Program-made: the position numbers and the translations under genes
The notes under the pieces: generated by a model
The model's input: only the letters and a program-made list of their open reading frames with translations
What the model was told of the DNA's origin: nothing
The model's database searches: none
Origin: DATKEJ01 sp963768715
GTDB taxonomy: Bacteria > Bacteroidota > Rhodothermia > Rhodothermales > DATKEJ01
NCBI GenBank assembly: GCA_963768715.1
Contig: CAVYJC010000010.1
Location: 186,001-250,000, forward strand
DNA length: 64,000 nt
Direction: 5' to 3'
Shown: positions 9,347 through 16,744 of the stretch, one piece after another
How the letters are laid out: each line of letters opens with the position of its first letter
How positions within the stretch are numbered: position 1 is the first letter of the stretch

Positions 9347-9622
9347 ATGGCGAAGAACAGACAGACAGCAAAACAGTCAGGGCGCGACCGCCGCCGGCGG
9401 GGGCGCTCTCCGCAGATCGTGATGCCGTTCGAGCGGCGGAACTACATGCTCTTAATCCTCGGCCTGGCGATCGTCACCCTGGGCTACGTCATCATGCGCG
9501 TCGAGAATGAGGTCGATGGGTTCTGGTCTCTGTACGTCAGTCCAATTGTCCTTCTTGCCGGATATCTCGAAATCGTCTACGCGATCATCTGGCGCCCGCG
9601 CTCCAAACCGGCTGATCAATAA
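9347..9622 (+). CDS. DUF3098-like small membrane protein
   Basis: This 91-residue protein was started at ATG 9347, because upstream codons in the same frame run through repeat sequence. The N-terminus is very basic (KQSGRDRRRRGRSP). Two hydrophobic helices follow, YMLLILGLAIVTLGYVIM and LYVSPIVLLAGYLEIVYAII. The layout, with MPFERRNYMLLILGLAIVTLGY before helix 1, resembles DUF3098 proteins of Bacteroidota, which often lie near cell-division and shape genes. mreD follows 90 bp downstream. Function is unknown. Confidence 0.7.
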   Translation: MAKNRQTAKQSGRDRRRRGRSPQIVMPFERRNYMLLILGLAIVTLGYVIMRVENEVDGFWSLYVSPIVLLAGYLEIVYAIIWRPRSKPADQ

Positions 9623-9712
9623 GGCCTCCGATTCGTCGGATTACCCTCGGCTCTTCCGTGGCGTGTAAGCACGCTCGTGCCGTAAGTTGCTGCGGCCGTT
9701 CGAATCAGTGCT

Positions 9713-10189
9713 ATGCCCGTTTTCCTCCGTAACATTCTTATTGGAATCGCCGCGATTCTCGTCCAGTGGCTGATTGCCAGCAGGCTGCGATTGTGGGGAG
9801 CCTATGCGGACATCGTCCTGCTCTTTCTGACGCTGCAGGCGCTCCGGTATGGGCGTCTCGTCGGCTCCGTGAGTGGTTTCGCGCTCGGCTTGGCGCTCGA
9901 CGTCATTTACGGCACGTGGGGCATCCAGATGTTCGTGAAAACCGTCGTCGGATTTCTGATCGGGCTGTTCCCCACCGGCGAAAGAGGGTCGATATTCTTC
10001 ACTCCCCTGCAGGCGTTCGTGGGGGCGCTGGTCATTGCCCTACTCCATAACGGGCTGATGGTCGTGTTTCAGGCCCTCGTGTCAGGGACCCGTAACACGT
10101 TCATGATCACGTCGCTCTGGATCGGATCAGCCGTCTATACGGCGGTTATCGCGGGCATCGCCTCTCTGTTTTATTCGGGCCGTTCGTAG
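9713..10189 (+). CDS. mreD: Rod shape-determining protein MreD-like
   Basis: The 158-residue product is almost entirely hydrophobic, with about five membrane helices. It shows the MreD pattern of a polar AYADIVLLFLTLQALRYGRLVGSVSGFALGLALDVIYG core, which would sit with MreC and RodA in the elongasome at the inner membrane. mreB and mreC are not next to it, which is unusual because the three genes are normally an operon. Its stop codon is immediately followed by the GGACATGCC palindrome array. Confidence 0.75.
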   Translation: MPVFLRNILIGIAAILVQWLIASRLRLWGAYADIVLLFLTLQALRYGRLVGSVSGFALGLALDVIYGTWGIQMFVKTVVGFLIGLFPTGERGSIFFTPLQAFVGALVIALLHNGLMVVFQALVSGTRNTFMITSLWIGSAVYTAVIAGIASLFYSGRS

Positions 10190-10268
10190 GGACATGCCGC
10201 CAGGCATGTCCGTTCCGTGAATATGCCGCCAGGCATGTCCGTTCCGCTAGGCATGTCCGTGATGCCGC
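10190..10268. repeat. REP-like palindromes upstream of the RAYT gene
   Basis: Bases 10190-10211 form a perfect hairpin with arms GGACATGCC and GGCATGTCC around GCCA. A near copy of the right-hand part recurs at about 10223-10239, and further GGCATGTC/ATGCCGCC pieces run to 10268. The same core motif recurs on the other side of the transposase gene (10857-11079). Confidence 0.85.
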
Positions 10269-10329
10269 CCCACCGGACAAAAGGTTATGTTTTCGTTGGG
10301 AAAGGTGTCTGATATGGCAAAGGAATGCC

Positions 10330-10842
10330 ATGCATCTGCCCCAGCGGAGAACTACACGACTCAGCGGTTTCGATTATGGTTCGGTTGGCTATTACTTCGT
10401 CACCGTCTGCGTCGCCGAGCGGAAGAAGAGTCTGGCACATATGCGTCGCGCTCAGGTTGTCCTGTCGTCGATAGGAACCGCCGCAGAAATAGAGCTTCGC
10501 TGGCTACCTGTGCGATTCGATTTTGTCCAGTTGGACGCCTATCAGGTTATGCCTGACCATTTACATGCGATTATCGGGCTCGCCCGGAGCTCTCCTGTCG
10601 AGGTGAGTCACAGGGAGTTCTCAAGACCGCAGGCTCGATCCTTGTCGATGGTAGTGAACCACCTCAAAGGAACGGTCACGCGGTATGCCCGGCGGTACGT
10701 AGATCCGACATTCTCATGGCAAGGCAGATTCTATGAACGTGTTATCCGAAACGACACCGAAATGGCATCCGTACGCCAGTACATCGTCAGGAATCCAGAA
10801 CGACTGTATTTGAAACAACGCCGTGGGGGCAATCATGATTGA
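10330..10842 (+). CDS. REP-associated tyrosine transposase (RAYT, Y1_Tnp family)
   Basis: The 170-residue protein has the Y1 single-strand transposase fold signature: YYFVTVCVAERKK near residue 21, the HUH pair in MPDHLHAIIG near residue 78, and the catalytic tyrosine in VRQYIVRNPERLYL near the C-terminus. RAYTs are domesticated relatives of IS200/IS605 transposases that act on REP/REPIN hairpins. The flanking GGCATGTC/GACATGCC palindromes on both sides are the expected partners. There is no IS200-type left/right end or second gene, so it is a RAYT rather than a normal insertion sequence. The gene looks intact. Confidence 0.9.
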   Translation: MHLPQRRTTRLSGFDYGSVGYYFVTVCVAERKKSLAHMRRAQVVLSSIGTAAEIELRWLPVRFDFVQLDAYQVMPDHLHAIIGLARSSPVEVSHREFSRPQARSLSMVVNHLKGTVTRYARRYVDPTFSWQGRFYERVIRNDTEMASVRQYIVRNPERLYLKQRRGGNHD

Positions 10843-10856
10843 CGGACAGGCGTGGC

Positions 10857-11079
10857 GGCATGTCAATACAGGCGTCGGCATTCGATCGACCGGACATGCG
10901 GCATGTCAATACGTGCGGCGGCATTCGATCGACCGGACATGCCTGGCATGTCAATGTCGGCCTACATGCGGCATGTCGATCACGCATGCGGCATGTCAAT
11001 ACGTGCGGCGGCATTCGATCGACCGGACATGCCTGACGGCATGTCCCTACATACGGCATGTCCCTACATGCGGCATGTC
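10857..11079. repeat. REPIN-like array: three 43-bp units plus extra GGCATGTC palindromes
   Basis: Three 43-bp units lie at 10857-10899, 10900-10942 and 10990-11032. Each begins GGCATGTCAATAC, has a GGCATTCGATCGACC middle and ends GGACATG, so the ends are inverted. Units one and two abut. Further GGCATGTC cores start at 10945, 10970, 11038, 11055 and 11072, several within GACATGCGGCATGTC-type palindromes. The array ends about 35 bp before the chosen start of the cytochrome gene. Confidence 0.88.
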
Positions 11080-11113
11080 GATACCTTTTTTCCGTATCAT
11101 CGTTGCCGATCCT

Positions 11114-13327
11114 ATGACGACCTTCTGTTTCGTGATTCAATCGCACCCGACGCCCGGCACCTGGCACTCCGTGTTGCTCGTTCTGGCGCTTTTCGCCGCC
11201 GGCTGCGGCAAGCACGAGCCTCCGCCGCCGCCTGCGACGTTCACCGGCTCGGATGCTTGCGTCTCGTGTCACCCAAAAGAGGCGGCGCTCTGGAAAGGGT
11301 CGGATCACGATCTGGCCATGCAGGTCGCGACCGATTCGACCGTGCTCGGCAATTTCAATGACGCGACGTTCGAATACAATGGCGTCGAATCGCGGCTCTT
11401 CCGGCGCGGGGATGAATTCTGGGTAACGACTGATGGTACCGACGGCACCCTGCAGGACTTCAAGATTGCCTATACCTTCGGCCACTGGCCGCTTCAGCAA
11501 TACCTGATACCCTTTCCCGGCGGACGGATGCAGGTGCTCGGAATCGCGTGGGATGCGCGTCCCGACACGGCGGGGGGACAGCATTGGTTTCATCTGTACC
11601 AGAATGACAAGGTCGACCACACCGATCCCCTCCACTGGACCGGCCGCGAGCAAAACTGGAATTTCCAGTGCGCCGACTGCCATTCGACCAACCTGAAGAA
11701 GAACTACACGTTCGCGACGGACAGCTTTGCAACGACCTGGAGCGAGCTGAATGTCGGTTGCGAGGCGTGCCACGGTCCCGGATCCGCCCACAATGCCTGG
11801 GCCGAAGCGCAACGCGTGAAACCGTCCGATGCCCCCGATCCATATCGTCTGAACCGGTCGATTCGCGGCAATCCGGACGATCTCTGGGTGATCGGTCGCG
11901 ACAATCCGATCGCGAATCGGCAGGGTTCTCCGTTCCCGAGTGCTCAGCTGGACGTGTGCGGCCGATGCCATTCGCGGCGCGGGGTGATCGACGACGACTA
12001 CGGTCCCAACACGCCACTTCTCGACTCCCACCGGCCGGCGCTGTTGATCGATCCGCTGTACGAAGCGGATGGGCAGATCCGCGACGAAGTGTACGTGTAC
12101 GGCTCTTTCCGCCAGAGCAAGATGTACCAGTGGGGTGTCGTATGCACGGATTGCCACGATGCGCACTCCATGAAGACGCGTCGCACGGGCAACGCGCTCT
12201 GCGGTCGATGCCACGAACCGGCCCACTACGACACCGAGAAGCATCATTTCCATAAGCCGGATACCGCCGGATCCATGTGCGTGGACTGTCACATGCCGGC
12301 AAAGACCTACATGGTGGTCGATCCGCGGCGCGACCACAGCTTGCGCATTCCCCGTCCGGATCTCACGAAGAAAATCGGCACGCCGAATGCGTGCAGCGGA
12401 TGCCATTCCGACAAAAGCGTCGACTGGGCCATCGAGAAAGTGACGGAGTGGTACGGCTCGAAGACATCGGACTCAACGCATTACGGGGAATACCTGCATG
12501 CCGCGCGAGCCGGGCTTCCCGGATCCGTCGACGGATTGATCAAGCTGGCCTCCGATCCGGTCCAACCCGCCATCGTCCGCGCGACGGCCGTCAGCATGCT
12601 GGATGGTCGGGCCTCGCCCGCGGTGGAGGACGCTTTGCGGAAAGCAGCGGTCGATGTGGATCCCCTCGTTCGGATGGCGGCAGCAACGGCTGCCGAGACG
12701 ATCAAACCACTGGATCGTCCCGCCCTCATCGGCGGACTGCTTGTGGATTCTCTTCGCGCCGTACGCATCGAGGCCGGCCGGGTGATGGCGGGCGTTCCGG
12801 GGGACGTGCTCACCGAGGAAATGACGGCCCAGCGCGACAGTGCAATAACGGAATACGAGCATGCACAGGAGATCAATGCGGACCGTCCGGAGGCGCACAT
12901 GAACCTGGCGCTGCTCTACACCGGGCAGGGCGACCTTCAGGCAGCAGAAGGAGAGTACCGGAACGCCCTCAGACTCAGTCCGCGCTTCATCGCAGCGAGC
13001 ATCAATCTGGCCGATCTCTACCGGATGACGAACCGCGACGAGATGGCCGGGAAGCTCCTCGAAGAAGCGCTCGTGATCGATCCGGAAAACCCGTCGACGA
13101 ACCATGCATACGGCTTATACCTGGTTAGAAAGAAGCAGGTCAACAAGGCGCTTCCCTACCTGAAGAAGGCCGCACGCGACCCGGGACTGAAACGCTACAA
13201 CTACGTCTATGCGGTGGCGTTGAGCTCTGTGGGTCGTAAGAATGAAGCGCTAAGAGTTGCGCAAAGGGCCCTTGCGGCGCATCCTGGAGATACCGAGCTG
13301 GCACGCTTCATAGAGTCGTTGCGATAG
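11114..13327 (+). CDS. Octaheme c-type cytochrome lipoprotein with HEAT-like and TPR repeats
   Basis: The protein has about 737 residues from ATG 11114. The frame is open further upstream, but that part is REPIN sequence. A lipoprotein signal ends in LFAAGC. Eight CxxCH heme sites follow in order: CVSCH, CADCH, CEACH, CGRCH, CTDCH, CGRCH, CVDCH, CSGCH, with a conserved CHMPAKTYMVVDPRRDHSLRIPRP region. After residue about 440 come HEAT-like helical repeats (ALRKAAVDVDPLVRMAAATAAE) and at least three TPRs (EAHMNLALLYTGQGDLQAAEGEYRNAL). Homologues of this layout occur in many environmental bacteria, with no fixed function. It should be an exported electron carrier at the cell envelope. No electron-transfer partner gene is adjacent. 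Confidence 0.88.
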   Translation: MTTFCFVIQSHPTPGTWHSVLLVLALFAAGCGKHEPPPPPATFTGSDACVSCHPKEAALWKGSDHDLAMQVATDSTVLGNFNDATFEYNGVESRLFRRGDEFWVTTDGTDGTLQDFKIAYTFGHWPLQQYLIPFPGGRMQVLGIAWDARPDTAGGQHWFHLYQNDKVDHTDPLHWTGREQNWNFQCADCHSTNLKKNYTFATDSFATTWSELNVGCEACHGPGSAHNAWAEAQRVKPSDAPDPYRLNRSIRGNPDDLWVIGRDNPIANRQGSPFPSAQLDVCGRCHSRRGVIDDDYGPNTPLLDSHRPALLIDPLYEADGQIRDEVYVYGSFRQSKMYQWGVVCTDCHDAHSMKTRRTGNALCGRCHEPAHYDTEKHHFHKPDTAGSMCVDCHMPAKTYMVVDPRRDHSLRIPRPDLTKKIGTPNACSGCHSDKSVDWAIEKVTEWYGSKTSDSTHYGEYLHAARAGLPGSVDGLIKLASDPVQPAIVRATAVSMLDGRASPAVEDALRKAAVDVDPLVRMAAATAAETIKPLDRPALIGGLLVDSLRAVRIEAGRVMAGVPGDVLTEEMTAQRDSAITEYEHAQEINADRPEAHMNLALLYTGQGDLQAAEGEYRNALRLSPRFIAASINLADLYRMTNRDEMAGKLLEEALVIDPENPSTNHAYGLYLVRKKQVNKALPYLKKAARDPGLKRYNYVYAVALSSVGRKNEALRVAQRALAAHPGDTELARFIESLR

Positions 13328-13339
13328 GCCCGCTCAATG

Positions 13340-13459
13340 TTTACAGCTCTTGACGAAGCCCATTGAAATAAGAAATACCTTAGTTCTTAAAGATACAATG
13401 TATAGTATATTGACTTATATTATATATCTGTAAAAAGAAGGTATATATTATCATTTGTT
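13340..13459 (+). promoter_or_regulatory. AT-rich control region of the mobile mystery A/B pair
   Basis: The 120 bp before the HTH gene are far more AT-rich than their surroundings, with runs such as TATAGTATATTGACTTATATTATATATC. This looks like promoter/operator DNA for the HTH protein, or recently acquired sequence. No perfect operator palindrome could be fixed by eye. Confidence 0.45.
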
Positions 13460-13921
13460 ATGTCCGAACTAGATCATCTCCGACACCGGCAAGTCGAAGA
13501 GTCCGTATCGCGAGTCGAGCGGCTGCGCGGGCTCGAGCGTCCGAAGGGCGGATGGATCAAGACTATCCGAAACGTACTCGGCATGACCATGAAGCAGCTG
13601 GCGCGCCGAGCCGGTGTTTCGCAGCCGATGATCTCTCAGTACGAGCACGCCGAGGTGGAAGACGCGATAACGCTATCCACGCTTCGAAGAATCGCGGATT
13701 CCCTTGGTTGCGATCTGGTGTACGGGTTGGTGCCGAGAAGACCGATCGGTACGATGATTGAGACTCAGGCCAGGCGTGCCGCTGAGCGTCGCGTTCGAAA
13801 GGTCCATGAGAGCATGGCCATCGAAGATCAGTCCGTCTCGCCCGGAGAGTTGGAACGACAAATCGATGAGTATGCGCAGGATCTTATCAAGAACGGTCGC
13901 AGATCAATTTGGGAGGAGTGA
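13460..13921 (+). CDS. Mobile mystery protein A (Xre-type HTH, putative antitoxin)
   Basis: The 153-residue protein has an Xre-type helix-turn-helix at about residues 32-85 (MTMKQLARRAGVSQPMISQYE, with TLSTLRRIADSLGCDLVYGLVPR). The C-terminal half is charged and helical. Order, size and partner fit the mobile mystery protein A family, almost always paired with the Fic-domain mobile mystery protein B encoded 4 bp downstream. It probably represses its own operon and neutralises its partner; both are inferences from the toxin-antitoxin-like arrangement. Confidence 0.85.
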   Translation: MSELDHLRHRQVEESVSRVERLRGLERPKGGWIKTIRNVLGMTMKQLARRAGVSQPMISQYEHAEVEDAITLSTLRRIADSLGCDLVYGLVPRRPIGTMIETQARRAAERRVRKVHESMAIEDQSVSPGELERQIDEYAQDLIKNGRRSIWEE

Positions 13922-13925
13922 CCAC

Positions 13926-14513
13926 GTGCCGGATGAGGTTGACGGCGCCACTCCTCTGACTGAGGAGGAGAAGGAGGAGCTGATTGCAGACCATCTCACA
14001 ACACGGGGTCAACTCAATGCGTGGGAGCAGGCAAACATCGTTCGGGCGGAGGAGTGGGCGTTCGGACGCTCGCGGTTGGACGTAACGACTGTCGAGGGTC
14101 TTCGCGAGCTGCATCGAAGGATGTTCTCTGATACGTGGCGCTGGGCCGGTCAATTTCGCCGCTCAGACAAGAACATCGGCGTGGCAAAGGAAATGACCTG
14201 GCAAAATCTTGCGACCGTGTGCGACGACGTACGCTTCTGGTTGGACGAAAATACCTTCGCGATGCGTGAAACGGCTGCGAGATACCATCACAGGATCGTC
14301 CACGTTCATCCATTCCCCAACGGCAACGGACGCCATGCGCGGCTGGCAGCGGACATCCTTCTGGCACGACACGGTGAGCAACGATTCGATTGGCTGGGAG
14401 GAGGATCCCTGGATCAGATTGGTCCGGTACGGGCGCGCTATATCGACGCCCTGCGATCCGCCGACAAGGGAGACTACGGGCCCTTGCTGGCCTACTTGAA
14501 CGTGGAAGGGTGA
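13926..14513 (+). CDS. Mobile mystery protein B (Fic domain, putative AMPylase toxin)
   Basis: GTG 13926 was chosen because it follows the HTH stop by 4 bp and begins MPDEVDGATPLTEEEKEEL, as in the family. The 195-residue product has a complete Fic core, HPFPNGNGRHAR at residues 128-139, with catalytic H128. Fic proteins usually transfer AMP from ATP to target hydroxyls. No (S/T)xxxE(G/N) inhibitory helix was recognised in either protein. The family name reflects frequent occurrence on mobile DNA; here it sits 160 bp upstream of a tRNA-Ala that seems to be an integration site. Confidence 0.88.
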   Translation: MPDEVDGATPLTEEEKEELIADHLTTRGQLNAWEQANIVRAEEWAFGRSRLDVTTVEGLRELHRRMFSDTWRWAGQFRRSDKNIGVAKEMTWQNLATVCDDVRFWLDENTFAMRETAARYHHRIVHVHPFPNGNGRHARLAADILLARHGEQRFDWLGGGSLDQIGPVRARYIDALRSADKGDYGPLLAYLNVEG

Positions 14514-14529
14514 AACGATCGCGTGAAGT

Positions 14530-14549
14530 GATCGCATGATCGTGCGATC
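14530..14549 (+). terminator. Inverted repeat after the Fic gene
   Basis: Arms GATCGCA and TGCGATC flank a 6-nt loop 16 bp after the Fic stop. There is no T-run, so termination is only a guess. Confidence 0.3.
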
Positions 14550-14588
14550 GAGAGACCGATGACGGTCATCGAACTCGCAGGGGAAGGC

Positions 14589-14616
14589 GCACCAAGTACC
14601 ACGCACCAAGTACTTG
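14589..14616. repeat. Heptanucleotide array (GCACCAA, GTACCAC, GCACCAA, GTACTTG)
   Basis: Four period-7 units lie between the Fic gene and the tRNA-Ala gene. Confidence 0.6.
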
Positions 14617-14672
14617 AGGCGCGTATTTTCACGAACCCCTCGCAGTACCTGAACGTATATTACGCGCCTCGC

Positions 14673-14747
<75 letters not shown>

Positions 14748-14786
14748 CGCCTTCGTCCCGAACCAGTTCGGGGCTTCGGCGTGCTG

Positions 14787-14826
14787 CGCCCGAACCTTGA
14801 TTCGAAAGGTTGGGGCGTTTTGTTTT
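14787..14826 (+). terminator. Rho-independent terminator after tRNA-Ala
   Basis: The stem CGCCCGAACCTT / AAAGGTTGGGGCG around GATTCG (one mismatch) is followed by TTTTGTTTTT. Confidence 0.8.
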
Positions 14827-14883
14827 TGATGAGGTGACGATTTTCGGGTTCGAAGGACTTTATCAAATCTCCCGACTTGGGTA

Positions 14884-15696
14884 TCACTCAAAGTCACTAG
14901 CCATGTACTCGGCCGACATGGCGGCGTCACTCAGGTACCCACGCGGACCGTCACGGCCGCAGCCGTAGAAAAGGTCGATCACGTACTGACCTGAGCCGCC
15001 TGCCTGCTTGATCTTCGTCCCATCGAAATCGAGGTCGACGGGCTCGTATCGCTGGCCTCTGGAAAACTCCACAATACGGTCGGCACTGTCGACAAGCTTC
15101 CGCCCGAGCCTCAAAGACCCCTGGACGACGCAGCTCCATGATTCTTCCGCGTCAAAATGAATTCGAAATGTGAGCGTTTCGTACCGCCCATCGGCATCGT
15201 TTCGACTGGATTGAATATCATACGCTGCAATGGCCTGGTGCTGGAACTCCTTGAATCCGTAGGCTCTCGTACGGTATGCGACGGGCATCTCCTCGACAGG
15301 CATCTGCACTTGGTCGGCTTCAACAAGGATCAAGTCCGTGAGAACAAACGCCCCGTCGGCGTGGCGGGCGTAAACGTCTTCACAGTCATAAATGAACTCT
15401 ATTGTGTGCAGACCCGCGGCCAGGGTCGTGTCCGTCCGCTGCCATCCGAGGTCTGCTCCGCTGGGATCCTGCAAGTTGGCGCGAATCCAGTACTGTCCTG
15501 TCTTGCTGATGTTTACCTCGATACCGATCCGAATTCCGTCAAGAAGGCCGTCACGATCCGTATCGATGCCCGCATCGTGAAAGTTCCTAGTGAAGGCTGA
15601 CGTGGACGAAGCGATGGACGCGCCGGTGTAAACTTCGCGTGAGAAAGCATGCCTTGACGATCCGTCGCCCGCGTGCCCGTGGGCACTAACCGCCAC
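14884..15696 (-). CDS. Secreted protein of unknown function with a calcium-type DxDxDG loop
   Basis: The frame spans 270 codons from GTG 15696, which lies inside the 3' end of the preceding gene, so translation is probably coupled. It contains a DTDRDGLLDGIRIGIEVNI segment, a calcium-binding-like loop leading into a beta-sandwich strand, a pattern seen in exported proteins with FDxDGDGxYDxL-type modules. The rest is beta-rich with four scattered cysteines. No signal peptide is visible on this reading frame, so it may be exported as part of the upstream lipoprotein if the two are one split gene. No function recognised. It lies inside the putative tRNA-Ala element. Confidence 0.55.
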   Translation of the reverse strand: MAVSAHGHAGDGSSRHAFSREVYTGASIASSTSAFTRNFHDAGIDTDRDGLLDGIRIGIEVNISKTGQYWIRANLQDPSGADLGWQRTDTTLAAGLHTIEFIYDCEDVYARHADGAFVLTDLILVEADQVQMPVEEMPVAYRTRAYGFKEFQHQAIAAYDIQSSRNDADGRYETLTFRIHFDAEESWSCVVQGSLRLGRKLVDSADRIVEFSRGQRYEPVDLDFDGTKIKQAGGSGQYVIDLFYGCGRDGPRGYLSDAAMSAEYMASDFE

Positions 15697-16216
15697 CCTT
15701 GTAAAACTCCTTGTCGAGACGCACTTCGAGCGTCACGTCCGGATCCACAAGTACTCCGCGAATGAGGTAAGGGCTACCTGGACCTTCCACCGCTATTCCA
15801 GTGACTTCAACGGTCCATTCACCGATGGTGGGCTCCCCGATTGCGTGCTGGTCCATCGGTTCCTGAGGAAGGTCTGCGTGGAGGGTTCTGTCACGCCAAT
15901 GATTGTATTTAGAGGAATCGATTCGACCTTTGGCGAACGCTTCGGAGAGGATCAGATTCCATTGAAAATCAACGAACCTGACGTGAAGGTCGGTCAGCGT
16001 ATCTGGGACGCCCTTGACTACCTCATCTGACAGATCCAGCTGGCCACCTATCGGATCAGAAGATGGTCCCATGGCCCCCATTCCAGACGCTATTCGTCCG
16101 GGTCCAACGGAGGGACTTAGGCTAACGACTAGATCTTGGTGGCCCCTGCCCGCGCATGAAATCCAGAAGATAGAGAGAGACAACGTGGTTCCGAGGAGTA
16201 CGGCCGAACGGTACAT
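15686..16216 (-). CDS. Putative lipoprotein of unknown function
   Basis: The 176-residue product starts MYRSAVLLGTTLSLSIFWISC, a lipoprotein signal with cysteine at residue 21. The mature part is mixed polar, ending LEVRLDKEFYKGGG. Its end overlaps the start of the next gene by 11 bp. The two genes together read like one exported protein; a single indel at the overlap could have split a longer gene, but an ordinary overlap is equally possible. No family recognised. Confidence 0.6.
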   Translation of the reverse strand: MYRSAVLLGTTLSLSIFWISCAGRGHQDLVVSLSPSVGPGRIASGMGAMGPSSDPIGGQLDLSDEVVKGVPDTLTDLHVRFVDFQWNLILSEAFAKGRIDSSKYNHWRDRTLHADLPQEPMDQHAIGEPTIGEWTVEVTGIAVEGPGSPYLIRGVLVDPDVTLEVRLDKEFYKGGG

Positions 16217-16744
16217 GGTGCCTCTTTAGACGAATTGGTCTCTACAATGTGAATGTAGGGAAACACCATCACCTGGGCATGGGCACTCCAAAGCACCGGA
16301 AAGGCCACGAAACCGGTCTCAGGCATGATGGAGATTGTTGCGAGGCTTCCTCCGAGCAAAGGCCGAGCTTGACAAATCTGCCGGTTCCCTCAGAATGGCT
16401 GCAGATCATGGGTGGAGATGTGGGCAAGACTCATCTCTTCTGCATGTAGTCGACGTCAGTCCCGAACAGGTATCCAATCGGACGCAGGGACGGGATTTCC
16501 TCGAATACGACCCGCAGTATTCCCAGCAGATAGAGGAGCGAATCGGTCAAGAACAACGCGTGCCTTCGACACCAGATTGCCGTTCGGCTCCTTACAAAAT
16601 CGCGCGAGTTTTCCTCGCAGCAATTGCAGTGAGGGGGCCTCATATAAGCACCAGACATTCCAGCGGGGCAATTCAGCTCTTTGACGTACTCAAATCAGCA
16701 CTAGCCAACAAGGCACTTCTTTAACAAGATGGGAGGAACTTGCC
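16217..16744. other. 528-bp intergenic region, no confident gene
   Basis: Short overlapping frames on both strands have no recognisable similarity. One on the minus strand (16431-16658) has a weakly hydrophobic stretch (TDSLLYLLGILRVVFEEI) and could be a small membrane peptide, but it lacks supporting context. GGGAGGAACTT just before 16745 is the ribosome-binding site of the next gene. Confidence 0.5.

Noticed and set aside
10857..11079. CRISPR array
   Set aside because: Repeats have inverted ends, some abut with no spacer, and a RAYT gene is adjacent; this is a REPIN pattern.
10787..12406. 539-codon minus-strand frame
   Set aside because: Antisense to the octaheme cytochrome and the REPIN array. 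The CxxCH motifs on the plus strand are decisive.
13758..13925. Longer start for the Fic protein at 13758
   Set aside because: It would overlap the HTH gene by more than 160 bp with no family residues; GTG 13926 follows the HTH stop by 4 bp.
16431..16658. Small minus-strand membrane peptide
   Set aside because: Only a weak hydrophobic stretch supports it; no conserved context or ribosome-binding site.
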